Below, piece by piece: positions 32,552-42,952 of a DNA stretch of 64,000 bases. A program made the position numbers and the translations under genes. How positions within the stretch are numbered: position 1 is the first letter of the stretch; the number at the start of each line of letters is the position of its first letter. Below the pieces are notes generated by a model. That model was given only the letters and a program-made list of their open reading frames with translations, was not told the DNA's origin and searched no databases. The stretch is from Pectobacterium sp. PL152 (lineage in GTDB: Bacteria; Pseudomonadota; Gammaproteobacteria; Enterobacterales; Enterobacteriaceae): the NCBI GenBank assembly GCA_021907015.1, contig CP091064.1, positions 496,001-560,000 of the forward strand, in the 5' to 3' direction.

Positions 32552-32635
32552 TAGCCGCGCATCACCATGGACCAGCGGCGTGCCACACCGTCGACGCTGG
32601 TCTCTGCTGCACCGCTTATCTACTTTTGCTTTTCG

Positions 32636-34691
32636 TTATCCCGGCTTACGCTGCGTCGGTACGCCTAAGCGATGAAGATGTTCAATAAACACCGATGGAT
32701 TCGCCACATCCTGTAGCAACCAGACGCGATGTTTCGCTCTCGTCAACGCCACATACAGTAGGCGACGTTCTTCCGCATCGGGGAAATCTTCCGGTTCAGG
32801 TAACAGTACCGCCTCAATCACAGATTCTCTTGCCGGCGCTGGGAAGCCGTCTTTCCCTTCATGCATACCCACAATGATGACGTACTCCGCCTGCTGCCCT
32901 TTACTGGCATGTACGGTCATGAAATCAATGTGCAAATTCGGCCATTTGGTCGCTGCCTTATCCAAAATAGCAGGACGTAAATGATGGTAGCGGGCAAGCA
33001 CGAGAATGCGCTCATCTGCTTTCACAAAACCGCTCAATTTATCCAAAAGTGGCTCAAGCTGCTCCTGAGGTAGGATCGTCACCGCTTTTTATCCCCCTTA
33101 CTCAGGCTATTAAGCGGTTTCTTCAACTGATAAGGATTTTGCTGTATGAACGTGTTGGCAATTTCACCAATACGCTCATTAAAACGATAGGTAGTATCCA
33201 GCGCGCACTGCTCACCTACGCCGAAATGCTCTTCAAAGCCCGTCGTCAACGTCAGTTCAGCACCGCTAAAGCGGTAAATTGCCTGCCAGTCATCCCCTAC
33301 AGCAAAAAGACAGGTACGGCTATTCTGTCGACGCAGTGCTGCCAGCAGGTTCGCACGCTGTGGCGAAATATCCTGGAATTCGTCCACCAGAATGTGTTTC
33401 CAGGGGCTAACAAAACGCCCTTTATCCAGCAGGTTTACGGCCTGATGGATGAGGCCGGAGAAATCGACCGCGTTTTCATCCTTAAGTGCCTTTTTCCAGG
33501 CTTTCAACAGTGGCGCCATCAGGCGAACACGCTGCTGAAATTCGGTCCGAATGGATTCTGGCGCCTGCTCAACCATGTCGATCTGGCTACCGCCGTGCAT
33601 ACGCATCAACCCTAACCAGCGCTCCAGTCGCCCGGCCAGTCGACCCGCCAGCTTCGAGTCATGCCAGAAGTCGCCTTCTGGCACATCCCACTCCAGCTCT
33701 TCTGTTAACCAGCGCCGCCACCCGTTAGCCTGCGTTTTTTCTCGGCACACTGCTGCTGCCAGTGAGAAATCAGCAGTTCCCGACGCTGTTTCGCATCGCT
33801 TTCCAACTGGCTTATCATCGGTGCCTTGCGGCTAGCCTGCTGAATGATGTGCAATGCCAGCGCATGGAACGTCTTGGCCTGAATCTCATCTGTGTGGAGT
33901 CGTTCCTGAATGCGCTCGTTCATCTCTTCTGCCGCTTTACGACCAAACGCCAGTAGCAAAATTTGATCGGGTGTGGCCTCCTGCCGATGCATTAACCACG
34001 CCGCTCGGGCCACCAGCACTGAGGTTTTCCCGCTACCTGCGCCCGCCAGCACCAGTACGCCCTCTTCGCCATTTATTACAGCTTTACTCTGCGACACGTT
34101 TAATGGCGAACTCTCCACCGTTTCAAAGAAAGGCTGTTCTGCCGCCAACGTGCGATCCATCCAGGCCTGATTCACCGCAGTGCGCATCTCATCGCCCTGC
34201 TCAAGCCAGCGCAGGCAGTCCCGGTAGTTATCACGGCAGTTGTCAAAGGTTTCAAGTCTGGAAACAGGCAAAGGCAGCGCTTCCAGAGAGTCGCGGACGG
34301 CCTTCTGCAACGTTGACAGCGCCTGTCGGCTAAACCACTTATCCTGCTGCGTCAGTGTTTGAATGCTGTCCGTTTGGCGCTGTAAAACCTCCGCGCTAAT
34401 CAGACTCATCTCCTCACTCCAATCAAGCCAGGATTTAAGCAGATGGCGGTAAAAAGCCTGCGTTTCCTGCCACTCTGTTCCGTGCAAGCGCACCACTTTA
34501 CCGGCAGGTAGTTCAAATTCCAGCTCTCCCCACACCAGCCCTCTTTTACAGTGAATACCCAGCAGCTGATTAAAGGGGATCAGGTATTGATGTTTATCGC
34601 CACTCACTTCGACACCGGCATTCAGTAACCGCACCCGGTTGTAAGGATGCTGGGCCAGATGTTTACCTAACGAGGTAGATTTCAGTTCCAT
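32636..34691 (-). CDS. helD: DNA helicase IV (HelD), frame broken as sequenced
   Basis: UvrD-like superfamily 1 3'-5' DNA helicase. Walker A LAGAGSGKTS, motif II VDEFQDIS, the QxxR-type motif AVGDDWQAIYRF, and the C-terminal VALTRAKHRVWLL. Two frame breaks: one A missing in A6 at 33735-33740 (AEKK|TQANGW) and one in A5 at 33086-33090 (DKK|AVTIL). Repaired length is 685 residues (E. coli 684). Convergent with mgsA, divergent from yccF. Confidence 0.93.
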
Positions 34692-34888
34692 GATGTTCGC
34701 GCCATGACTATGTGAGAGGTTATTCGTCCATTCTTTGTCGTTTATCTGTTCCTAGTTTACCCGTTATCGGACTTCACGCTCTAGCCTTAAAAACAGGTTA
34801 GGATATCCTGATGCTTAATGTGATAATTCTTTTACCATCAGCAAGTTTGGTTACTCTATCGGGTTACCTTACAAGTACAGGAGAGACT

Positions 34889-35335
34889 ATGCGCACTGTG
34901 TTGAATATCCTTAACTTCGTATTAGGTGGTTTCTTCACCACACTAGCCTGGCTTCTGGCGACTGTTGTCAGCGTGCTGTTGATTTTTACCTTACCGCTCA
35001 CACGCTCATGTTGGGAAATCACTAAGCTGTCGCTCTTGCCTTATGGCAATGAGGCCATCCATGTTGATGAGCTACGCCCGAATGAAAAGAGCACGATTCT
35101 CAACGCCGGCGGTTCTCTGCTGAATATCTTCTGGTTTATTTTCTTTGGCTGGTGGCTTTGCCTGTCGCACATCATTACCGGTATCGCGCAGTGTATTACG
35201 ATCATTGGCATTCCTGTTGGCATCGCCAATTTTAAAATTGCTGCCATCGCGCTGTGGCCAGTAGGGCGTCGCGTGGTTTCCGTCGAATTTGCACAGGCTG
35301 CGCGGGAAAACAATGCCCGCCGCCACTTTCGCTAA
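34889..35335 (+). CDS. yccF: Inner membrane protein YccF
   Basis: 148 residues, the E. coli length. Two hydrophobic hairpins with the duplicated DUF307 pattern (NFVLGGFFTTLAWLLATV, and LLNIFWFIFFGWWLCLSH followed by IIGIPVGIANFK). Start ATG 34889 follows CAGGAGAG; an ATG at 34811 is too far upstream of the conserved start. yccS follows 20 bp later with a TTG start, so the two form an operon. Function unknown. Confidence 0.92.
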   Translation: MRTVLNILNFVLGGFFTTLAWLLATVVSVLLIFTLPLTRSCWEITKLSLLPYGNEAIHVDELRPNEKSTILNAGGSLLNIFWFIFFGWWLCLSHIITGIAQCITIIGIPVGIANFKIAAIALWPVGRRVVSVEFAQAARENNARRHFR

Positions 35336-35355
35336 CGGCATCTAAGGATATTACG

Positions 35356-37478
35356 TTGCTCACCTTTGCCCCGGGAATTCGTCGCTATGTGTACAACAGC
35401 AGTTGGCTGTACACCATTCGTATCCTCATTGCGCTCAGCGGTGCGGCGGCAGTTCCCTGGTGGCTCGGCCAGCCAACATCGACTATTCCCGTTACGCTTG
35501 GCGTCGTCGCGGCCGCCCTCACTGACCTTGACGATCGTCTCACCGGACGTCTGCGTAATCTGTTCATTACGTTGGCCTGTTTTTTTGTCGCCTCCATCTC
35601 GATCGAACTGCTTTTTCCCTATCCCTGGCTATTCGGGTTTGGTCTGGCTATATCGACCTGCGGCTTTATTCTGCTCGGCGCATTAGGACAGCGCTATGCG
35701 ACTATCGCCTTCGGCGCACTGCTGATTGCGATTTACACCATGCTGGGAATATCTCTTTACGACAACTGGTATCAGCAGCCCATCATGCTGCTGATCGGGG
35801 CATCGTGGTACAACCTGCTTACGCTGTTCGGCCATCTGATATTCCCTATCCGCCCGTTACAGGACAATCTCGCACAGTGTTATCAGCAGTTGGCTCGCTA
35901 TCTGGATGCAAAAGCCAACCTATTCGACCCCGATATTGAAGAAGAAACCGACAAACCCTTGATTGATGTCGCGATGGCAAACAGCCAGCTGGTTGCGATA
36001 CTCAACCAGACCAAGTCCTCGCTGTTAACGCGTCTGCGTGGCGATCGCGGACAACGCGGGACGCGTCAAACGCTGCACTACTATTTTGTCGCTCAGGATA
36101 TTCACGAACGGGCCAGTTCGTCGCATGTTTACTATCCGCAACTGCGCGAAAAGCTGCGCTATAGCGACGTCTTGTTCCGCTTTCAACGCCTGCTGAGCAT
36201 GCAGGCCAAAGCCTGTCAGCATCTGTCGCAATCCATTCTGCTGCAGCAAAATATCAGCATGACAGCCGCCTTGAGCGAGCTTTCGTGCATCTTGAATCCG
36301 CTATTGCGCGCATCGCGGCCAACAACATGGCGGACGCTGCGCAAATCAAAGCGCTCACTTATTTATTAAATAACCTGCGCGCGATTGATGCCCAGTTGGC
36401 AACGATCGAATCCGAACAGGCCATTGAGCAAGAAAATAACCCGGAAAACACGCTGGCAGATGACAAAATCACGGGATGGAGCGACATCCGCTTGCGCATT
36501 AGCCGCCACCTGACACCCCAGTCGGCGCTGTTTCGTCATGCTATCCGCATGTCCGTACTGCTGTGTAGCGGCTACGCGTTGATTCAGGTCACGGGGATGC
36601 AGCACGGTTACTGGATTCTGCTGACCAGCCTGTTTGTTTGTCAGCCCAACTATAACGCCACCCGACGACGGCTGACGTTGAGGATTATTGGCACATTGAC
36701 CGGTATTTTACTCGGCTTGCCAGTCTTATATTTCGTCCCTTCACTGGAAGGACAGCTCACGTTAATCGTCATTAGCGGCGTACTGTTTTTCGCCTTTCGC
36801 AACGTACAGTACGCACACGCAACTATGTTTATTACGCTGCTTGTCCTGCTCTGTTTCAATCTGTTGGGCGAAGGTTTTGAAGTCGCGGTGCCACGTATTA
36901 TCGATACCTTGCTGGGGTGTGCCATCGCATGGGCTGCGGTCAGTTTTATCTGGCCAGACTGGCGTTTTCGCGGCCTGCCAACCGTTATCAATAAGACATT
37001 GGACGCCAATTGCCGTTATCTTGATGCGATTATGGTGCAATATCATCAGGGGAAAGATAATAGCCTGCCTTATCGCATTGCCCGCCGAGATGCGCATAAC
37101 TGCGATGCAGAACTGGCGTCCGTCGTATCGAATATGTCTTCAGAACCCCATGCGACCCGAAACAAATTAGACAGCGCATTTCGCTTCATGTGTCTGAATC
37201 ATACGTTGTTAAGCTACATTTCAACGCTCGGCGCACACCGCGGGAAAATTACCTCATCGGAAACGCTACAGTTGCTGGATGATGCCGTTTGCCATGTTGA
37301 TGACGCGCTACACTGTAGCGAAGAGGAAAGTTTGCGAATCAATCAGGGATTGAAAACTATTACTGCCAGCATTCAATCCCTTTCACCCGAGTCGGACAGT
37401 AAAGAATCCTTAATTATTCAGCAAATCGGCCTGCTGCTCGGTCTCCTGCCTGAACTCGTACAGCTAAAAATGACATGA
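35356..37478 (+). CDS. yccS: FUSC-family inner membrane protein YccS, frame broken as sequenced
   Basis: About 707 residues when repaired (E. coli 717-720). N-terminal membrane bundle (TIPVTLGVVAAALTDLDDRL), cytoplasmic region (RGDRGQRGTRQTLHYYFVAQ), second membrane bundle (GYWILLTSLFVCQPNYNATR) and a soluble C-terminus. Fusaric-acid-resistance-like (FUSC) architecture, putative efflux. Start is TTG 35356 with TAAGGA upstream. One T missing at 36271-36272. The stop at 37476-37478 lies directly against the repaired end of sxy. Confidence 0.9.
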
Positions 37479-38125
37479 TTACACAGTGAAAATAGCGCGT
37501 ATTTTTTAGTGTTTTGATCCTTTGAGACCGCATTGTTCTTATACCATTCCAACAATTCATTGCGGATACCACGAGGAAGTGCCGCCTGATGCGTGCCGCA
37601 AATGGCACCGGCAAGCGCCAAGAGCACGTTGACACTCAGATTAGCGCGAACCTTCCGCAATTCGAGATAGCTATTTTTAGCGCCATAATGCTGTAATTCA
37701 TCAACATTCCTTATCCCCGCTTTCCACAATAGTCGTTCAATATCGTGGTTAAGATTCGGGAGATCTTTTAAACGCCCGCTCGTACATTTGAGAGCCTGAT
37801 CATGCTGCGCACCGGCCAACGCCAGTCGGGCAAAATATAATAGCGTTTGCGGTTCTTGCCACAATGCTTCATCGACAAGGAAGTAGTTCAGCGGTAACGG
37901 CATTCCGCGTTTGGTATAAATCAGATGAGGCATATCGCGCTGCTGAAAATATCTTTCATCTTTCTTACTGGCGCGAAGATAAAGCTCCCCTTCCGACACC
38001 AGTCCAAAAATCGTTTTATTTGCTGCGATGCTGTAGCCACCGAATTGGGAACGTGAAGTGATGTCCCCCAAAGATGAAAAAGAATGCTGAGATTGCAAAA
38101 TCCTTTTTTTGCATAATTGCTTCAT
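37418..38125 (-). CDS. sxy: Competence regulator Sxy (TfoX), C-terminus mis-framed as sequenced
   Basis: TfoX-type coactivator of CRP at CRP-S promoters of competence genes. N-terminal domain RSQFGGYSIAANKTIFGLVS and ELYLRA, C-terminal domain with RLKDLPNLNHDIERLLWKAG. ATG 38125 follows TAAGGA at good spacing. As written the frame overlaps yccS by 61 bp and ends at 37418. Restoring one A to the T/A run at 37502-37507 gives the ending KKIRAIFTV with a stop at 37479, flush with yccS, and 215 residues (E. coli 209). That end is preferred. Confidence 0.85.
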   Translation of the reverse strand: MKQLCKKRILQSQHSFSSLGDITSRSQFGGYSIAANKTIFGLVSEGELYLRASKKDERYFQQRDMPHLIYTKRGMPLPLNYFLVDEALWQEPQTLLYFARLALAGAQHDQALKCTSGRLKDLPNLNHDIERLLWKAGIRNVDELQHYGAKNSYLELRKVRANLSVNVLLALAGAICGTHQAALPRGIRNELLEWYKNNAVSKDQNTKKYALFSLCNHVIFSCTSSGRRPSSRPIC

Positions 38126-38310
38126 TGCCATAATCCTTAGTATTGAAATGATCTCTTCCTGAACAATTAAAAATATCTGTAGCAGGAACAAATAATTAAA
38201 CACAGCCCCGATGCGGCTTCAAACAGTAAATGTGTTTACTGTCTCTTGCATAAGGAATATGCGAAGCGCTTTCAAAAAAATCAGGTTGATTTTCACGCAC
38301 ACAGTGGATA

Positions 38311-38326
38311 CTGTATGTTCATACAG
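38311..38326 (+). promoter_or_regulatory. LexA (SOS) box of sulA
   Basis: CTGTATGTTCATACAG is a perfect palindrome matching CTG-N10-CAG, 23 bp upstream of the sulA start. Confidence 0.95.
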
Positions 38327-38349
38327 TAACACTATGGGTAGCACTCATT

Positions 38350-38856
38350 ATGCGTACGCAATCAATCAGCTCTCACAACGTTCAGTCGTCATCGTTTTCT
38401 GCGAGTCAGCATGCTGCGGAAACCTCAGGCAGCTCGGGCGGAATTATCAGCGAAATCGTGTACAACGCCGATCAGCCCATAGTCACACACCTGTTATTAC
38501 CGCTCTTACAGCAGTTAGGTACGCAATCCCGTTGGTTGCTATGGCTTTCTCCTCAGCAAAAATTGAGCCGTCCCTGGGTACAGCAATCTGGGTTACCGCT
38601 GGATAAAATGGTGCAACTTCACCATATCAATCCGCTGTTTACGGTTGATGCCATGGAGAGAGCTCTGCTGACAGGAAACTACAGCGCAGTGTTGTGCTGG
38701 TTACCGCACGAATTAACGGAAGAAGAGAAGGTTCGGCTACGCCACGCCGCACAGGCAGGAAATACATACGGCTTTATTATGCGGCCAGAAAGTACTGGCG
38801 GTGACGCCTATAGACTATTTCCCAGCCTTAAAATTCATTCGACATTGTATCATTAA
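38350..38856 (+). CDS. sulA: SOS cell division inhibitor SulA
   Basis: 168 residues. Binds FtsZ and blocks division after DNA damage; degraded by Lon. The core GIISEIVYNADQPIVTHLLL and RWLLWLSPQQKLSRPWVQQ matches E. coli SulA. A perfect LexA box lies immediately upstream, and the gene sits between sxy and ompA as in E. coli. C-terminal HSTLYH resembles the Lon-recognised tail. Confidence 0.95.
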   Translation: MRTQSISSHNVQSSSFSASQHAAETSGSSGGIISEIVYNADQPIVTHLLLPLLQQLGTQSRWLLWLSPQQKLSRPWVQQSGLPLDKMVQLHHINPLFTVDAMERALLTGNYSAVLCWLPHELTEEEKVRLRHAAQAGNTYGFIMRPESTGGDAYRLFPSLKIHSTLYH

Positions 38857-38904
38857 GTAAATTAAGAATTTTCTCAGCCCTATCTGGTTATGTGCTATAG
38901 AGAT

Positions 38905-38934
38905 CGCCGCAGAGCGGTATTCTGCGGGCTTTTT
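38905..38934 (+). terminator. Terminator after sulA
   Basis: Stem CCGCAGA / TCTGCGG with a 7-nt loop, then GCTTTTT. Confidence 0.85.
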
Positions 38935-39022
38935 GGGTATATTTAATACAGCTAAAAGGCGTAAGATCTGTCAAAAGCATCTACCATTTGTTAGCAAGTA
39001 TGTATGAATCGTGCGGTTTTCT

Positions 39023-39072
39023 TATGACGCAAATCACATCATACTTGTAACTTTCTCATCACGTTGTAGACT
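39023..39072 (+). promoter_or_regulatory. ompA promoter with CRP-like site
   Basis: Core promoter TTGTAA (39045-39050) and TAGACT (39067-39072) with a 16-bp spacer, the same boxes as the E. coli ompA promoter. A CRP-like half-site pair TATGA-N6-TCACA lies at 39023-39038. The transcript would carry a leader of about 140 nt, in line with the long stabilising ompA leader. Confidence 0.7.
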
Positions 39073-39218
39073 TTAACTCGCTGGAGTTGCTCTTTTATAA
39101 CGTCAGTTGACTGACAGTGAGTCATAAATAAGGGCAAAGTCTCCAACCAAAGGATTTTAACCAAAGGTTTATTAGCCCATCAGGTTAATTACCGATTTGG
39201 ATGATAATGAGGCGTAAA

Positions 39219-40313
39219 ATGAAAAAAACAGCTATCGCAGTTGCAGTGGCACTGGCTAGCTTCGCGACCGTCGCGCAAGCAGCTCCTAAAGACAATACCT
39301 GGTACACCGGTGGTAAACTGGGTGTGTCTCAATTCCACGATACGGGTTTCTACGGCAATGGTTACACCGGTATCGTTAACAACCCGATCAAAAGCAAGTT
39401 AGGCGCTGGTGCATTTGTTGGTTATCAAGCCAACCCGTACCTGGGCTTTGAACTGGGCTACGACTGGCTGGGCCGCATGAAGTATGCAGGTTCTACTGCT
39501 AACGCAGCAGACAGCGCGAGCTTCAAGGCACAGGGCATCCAACTGGCTGCTAAACTGAGCTACCCAGTTATGCCTGATCTGGACGTTTATACTCGTCTGG
39601 GCGGCATGGTATGGAGCGCTGACAGCCACGCGGCCATCAACGGCGGCGACATCAACAATGACGACACTGGCGTTTCTCCGCTGGCTGCGATCGGTGTTGA
39701 ATACGCTATCGACAAAAACTGGGCTGCACGTGTTGACTACCAATGGGTAAGCAACATTGGTGATGCAGGTACCGTTGGTGCCCGTCCAGACAACCTGCTG
39801 ATGAGCGTTGGCCTGTCTTACCGTTTCGGCCAAGATGACCGTGTAGTAGCGCCAGTTGTTGCTCCGGCCCCAACCCCAGCTCCGGCTCCAGTTGTTGAAA
39901 CCAAGCGTTTCACGCTGAAATCTGACGTCCTGTTCAACTTCAACAAAGCAACGCTGAAAGCAGAAGGCCAGCAATCACTGGATCAACTGTACACTCAGCT
40001 GAGCTCTCTGGATCCGAAAGATGGTTCTGTTGTTGTTCTGGGCTTCACTGACCGTTTAGGTTCAGACCAATACAACCAAGCCCTGTCTGAAAAACGTGCA
40101 CAGAGCGTCGTGGATTACCTGGTTTCTAAAGGTATCCCTGCGAACAAAATCTCTGCTCGTGGCCAGGGTAAATCTCACCCTGTTACCGGTTCTACCTGTG
40201 ACAACGTGAAGCCTCGTGCTGCGCTGATCGACTGCCTGGCACCAGATCGTCGCGTAGAGATCGAAGTTAAAGGCATCAAAGACGTTGTAACTCAGCCTCA
40301 GGCTTGTTATTAA
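39219..40313 (+). CDS. ompA: Outer membrane protein A
   Basis: 364 residues: signal peptide [21 protein letters not shown], eight-strand beta barrel ([14 protein letters not shown] onward), a Pro/Ala hinge ([13 protein letters not shown]), and the periplasmic peptidoglycan-binding OmpA domain ([27 protein letters not shown]) with a Cys pair (STCDN...LIDC). Structural porin linking outer membrane and peptidoglycan. ATG 39219 has GAGGCG upstream; codons back to 39201 are leader. Codon use is that of a highly expressed gene. Confidence 0.97.
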   Translation: MKKTAIAVAVALASFATVAQAAPKDNTWYTGGKLGVSQFHDTGFYGNGYTGIVNNPIKSKLGAGAFVGYQANPYLGFELGYDWLGRMKYAGSTANAADSASFKAQGIQLAAKLSYPVMPDLDVYTRLGGMVWSADSHAAINGGDINNDDTGVSPLAAIGVEYAIDKNWAARVDYQWVSNIGDAGTVGARPDNLLMSVGLSYRFGQDDRVVAPVVAPAPTPAPAPVVETKRFTLKSDVLFNFNKATLKAEGQQSLDQLYTQLSSLDPKDGSVVVLGFTDRLGSDQYNQALSEKRAQSVVDYLVSKGIPANKISARGQGKSHPVTGSTCDNVKPRAALIDCLAPDRRVEIEVKGIKDVVTQPQACY

Positions 40314-40316
40314 CGA

Positions 40317-40342
40317 AAAACCTCGCTCCGGCGAGGTTTTTT
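40317..40342 (+). terminator. Terminator after ompA (followed by further hairpins)
   Basis: Stem AAAACCTCGC / GCGAGGTTTT with loop TCCG and a T7 tail. Two further hairpins follow, AACGTTGC/GCAACGTT near 40370-40389 and AAAACGC/GCGTTTT with T tail at about 40392-40412. Confidence 0.92.
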
Positions 40343-40455
40343 TATGCTCGACATCGTTGTCCGCTACCCTAACGTTGCTGCGCAACGTTGAAAAACGCTC
40401 CTCGCGTTTTTTATGCCTGCTTATCGCTATCGGCAAGATAAATGAACAAGCCCGG

Positions 40456-40914
40456 TCACATCTCGTCGTTATTCAGAATGGCTTTGAGATCCTGCTTGAG
40501 CAACGACATCTGGCTGGCGTATTTCTCTTTATGCTCAGCATCTTCAATCAGCTGCACAATCGTTTCTGACAAGGTCACACCACGTCTTTGGGCCAGAGCC
40601 GCAAGACGCTGCCAGACCAAATATTCCAGATCGATCGATTTCTTGCGCGTATGTTGGTGTTCTGCATTGAAATGACGTTTACGCCGTGCACGGATCGTCT
40701 GCTTCATCCGATTTTCTAAGGTGGGATTCATACATTGCGCAATCCACTCCAACACTTTTACTGGCTGGTTTTCCATTTTAAGCAATGTCTGTACCGCTTC
40801 GTCCGCGGCACTTTGCTCCAGAAAGCGCGTGATCTCTTCTCCCTCCCGATGTTTTTTCACCAGGTACTTCCATTTCCACCCGCACTCAAGATTTTCTAGT
40901 TGTTGATATTTCAT
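40456..40914 (-). CDS. matP: Macrodomain Ter protein MatP
   Basis: 152 residues. Binds matS sites and organises the chromosome terminus. N-terminal helical bundle ([20 protein letters not shown]), central ribbon-helix-helix ([20 protein letters not shown]) and C-terminal coiled coil. Conserved position between ompA and lonH. No matS site was seen in this window. Confidence 0.95.
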   Translation of the reverse strand: MKYQQLENLECGWKWKYLVKKHREGEEITRFLEQSAADEAVQTLLKMENQPVKVLEWIAQCMNPTLENRMKQTIRARRKRHFNAEHQHTRKKSIDLEYLVWQRLAALAQRRGVTLSETIVQLIEDAEHKEKYASQMSLLKQDLKAILNNDEM

Positions 40915-41071
40915 ATTAAATTCTTCAGTGACCGCGTAACGTTACTTTCAGCATAACAGTTTTCCCTGATTTTGACCGCTTTCTGGCGGTTTTTTGACAG
41001 CTTTTAAGACAATCAGCTCAACGCCGTTCGGGCTTCAGTCTGTTAAAGATGACGGAGAGATGACTCTCCTT

Positions 41072-41100
41072 ATGCGCACTCGACATTATTCTTGTATAAT
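41072..41100 (+). promoter_or_regulatory. Probable lonH promoter
   Basis: A perfect TATAAT at 41095-41100 preceded by TTG, with no strong -35. A TTG at 41092 opens the longest lonH frame but overlaps this box, which supports the downstream TTG start at 41134. Confidence 0.45.
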
Positions 41101-41133
41101 CACGCTTTTCCATTAGACGATTACATTGATACT

Positions 41134-42861
41134 TTGACCAGTAACCGACTCTCATGGCAGCATTTACTGCCCAATAATACGCCTTATCAAACGCTATTCA
41201 CTCAGGCAGCTCAGCTTGCTCCTGCTGAATTCTCCGCTATTCAGTCGCGTCTGGCAGACAGTCTGACGCTCTTTTGCCACCCTCGATCTCCTTCCCGCTT
41301 TATGCTGTTGAAAGCGCAGGAAAACGATGAATATATGGCATTGATCGCCCGTGCGCTAAGCGCAATCAGGCCAGACTCCGGGGCGATACATGGCAGTAAA
41401 TATATCATTGAGGGTCGTCACATCCGGGTCGAGCCAGCCACATACCCTGCGGATAATTTTGCCGCACAGCAGTCCTGTGGCTATCAGGAATGGATCGAAC
41501 CTGAACAGCTCTTCGGCTGTGTGCGCAGTTTCCACGATGAAATCACGCTGCATCCAGGACTGATTCATCAGGTTAATGGCGGTACGCTGATCCTCTCGGC
41601 CAGAGCACTGCTGGCTCAGCCCTTAATGTGGCTGCGTCTGAAGCAGATTATGGCTGAGGGACTCTATCGTTGGTTATCACCAGATGAGCGCAAGCCACTG
41701 CCCGTTGATGTGCCACCGATGCCGCTTGATATTCGCCTGATTATTCTCGGTGACCGCGAGAGTCTAGCTGATATTCACGATATGGAGCCAGAATTAGGCG
41801 AGCACGCCATTTACGGCGAATTTGAAGCGCAATTACAGTTGATTGAAACGGATGACATGGCACGCTGGTGCGCCTACATCAATGCACTATGCAGCGAGAA
41901 TCAACTGCCGCTACTGGACGCCGATGCCTGGCCAGCCTTAGTCAACGTTGCAGTACGCTACAGCGGCGATCAGGGCAATTTGCCATTATGCCCACGCTGG
42001 TTAATCAGCCAGTTAAAATATGCTTCGCTGTATGCCAGAGATGGTCAGATCACGGAGCAGGCGCTGGTTGATGCCGTTGCCGCTCGTCAATGGCGTGAAG
42101 GCTACCTTCGTGAGCGCATGCAGGATGAAATCGAATTAGGCCAGATCCTGATCGAAACGGAAGGCGAAGTCGTCGGCCAGGTTAACGGCCTGTCCGTACT
42201 CGAATTCCCTGGCTACCCTGTTGCCTTTGGCGAACCAGCGCGTATCAGCTGTGTCGTTCATGCTGGCGACGGTGAATTCACCGACGTCGAGCGCAAAGCC
42301 GAGCTGGCGGGCAATTTGCACGCGAAGGGCATGATGATCATGCAGGCGTTCCTGATTACGGAGCTGGAGCTCGATCAACAGCTTCCCTTCTCCGCTTCCA
42401 TGGTCTTCGAGCAATCATACAGCGAAGTTGACGGTGACAGTGCCTCTCTGGCAGAACTGTGTGCGTTAGTCAGCGCCCTCTCCTTGCGACCAATCAATCA
42501 ACAGTTCGCCGTGACGGGTTCCGTCGATCAGTTTGGTCGCGTGCAGCCAATTGGCGGCGTAAATGAGAAGATCGAAGGTTTCTTTGAGGTCTGCCAGCGT
42601 CGCGGACTGACGGGAACACAGGGCGTGATTTTACCTGTGGCTAACCTGCGCCATCTCTGTTTACAGGAAGATGTCGTTGAAGCCGTACGCGAAGGGAAAT
42701 TCCATCTTTTCCCAGTAGAAACTGCGCCAGAAGCGTTGTCATTATTGACCAACTTCGCGTACGACGATGAGCAGCAGCCAAACCTGCTAACCGCGATTCG
42801 TGAGCGAATTGGACAACTTGCACCGCAGGAACGCAGACGTTTCCCTTGGTTTTTCCGTTAA
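41134..42861 (+). CDS. lonH: Lon-like protease LonH (YcbZ)
   Basis: About 575 residues, S16 peptidase family without a conventional AAA module. The C-terminal proteolytic domain has the catalytic Ser in SEVDGDSASLAEL and Lys in GGVNEKIEGFF, plus GNLHAKGMMIMQAFL. The N-terminal half (QLFGCVRSFHDEITLHPGLI, NGGTLILSARALLAQP) is a degenerate ATPase-like region. TTG 41134 is chosen because MTSNRLSWQHLLP aligns with the E. coli start MTITKLAW; the frame is open back to 41092. Intact. Substrates not known. Confidence 0.88.
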   Translation: MTSNRLSWQHLLPNNTPYQTLFTQAAQLAPAEFSAIQSRLADSLTLFCHPRSPSRFMLLKAQENDEYMALIARALSAIRPDSGAIHGSKYIIEGRHIRVEPATYPADNFAAQQSCGYQEWIEPEQLFGCVRSFHDEITLHPGLIHQVNGGTLILSARALLAQPLMWLRLKQIMAEGLYRWLSPDERKPLPVDVPPMPLDIRLIILGDRESLADIHDMEPELGEHAIYGEFEAQLQLIETDDMARWCAYINALCSENQLPLLDADAWPALVNVAVRYSGDQGNLPLCPRWLISQLKYASLYARDGQITEQALVDAVAARQWREGYLRERMQDEIELGQILIETEGEVVGQVNGLSVLEFPGYPVAFGEPARISCVVHAGDGEFTDVERKAELAGNLHAKGMMIMQAFLITELELDQQLPFSASMVFEQSYSEVDGDSASLAELCALVSALSLRPINQQFAVTGSVDQFGRVQPIGGVNEKIEGFFEVCQRRGLTGTQGVILPVANLRHLCLQEDVVEAVREGKFHLFPVETAPEALSLLTNFAYDDEQQPNLLTAIRERIGQLAPQERRRFPWFFR

Positions 42862-42865
42862 ACCA

Positions 42866-42882
42866 ACTGGTTCAACCAGACG
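42866..42882 (+). promoter_or_regulatory. FadR-like operator upstream of fabA
   Basis: AACTGGTTCAACCAGAC is a near-palindrome resembling the FadR consensus TGGTCNGACCA. It lies upstream of the FabR-like site, the arrangement known for E. coli fabA, where FadR activates. Confidence 0.6.
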
Positions 42883-42897
42883 CAACAGACTTGCCCA

Positions 42898-42915
42898 GCG
42901 TACAGGTGTACGCTA
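42898..42915 (+). promoter_or_regulatory. FabR-like operator upstream of fabA
   Basis: AGCGTACAGGTGTACGCT is an 18-bp palindrome (8-bp arms) matching the FabR recognition sequence. 37 bp before the fabA start, so FabR would repress. Confidence 0.8.
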
Positions 42916-42952
42916 ACCTGCGTGCTTCATTAAAATAAGGCTTACAGAGACC

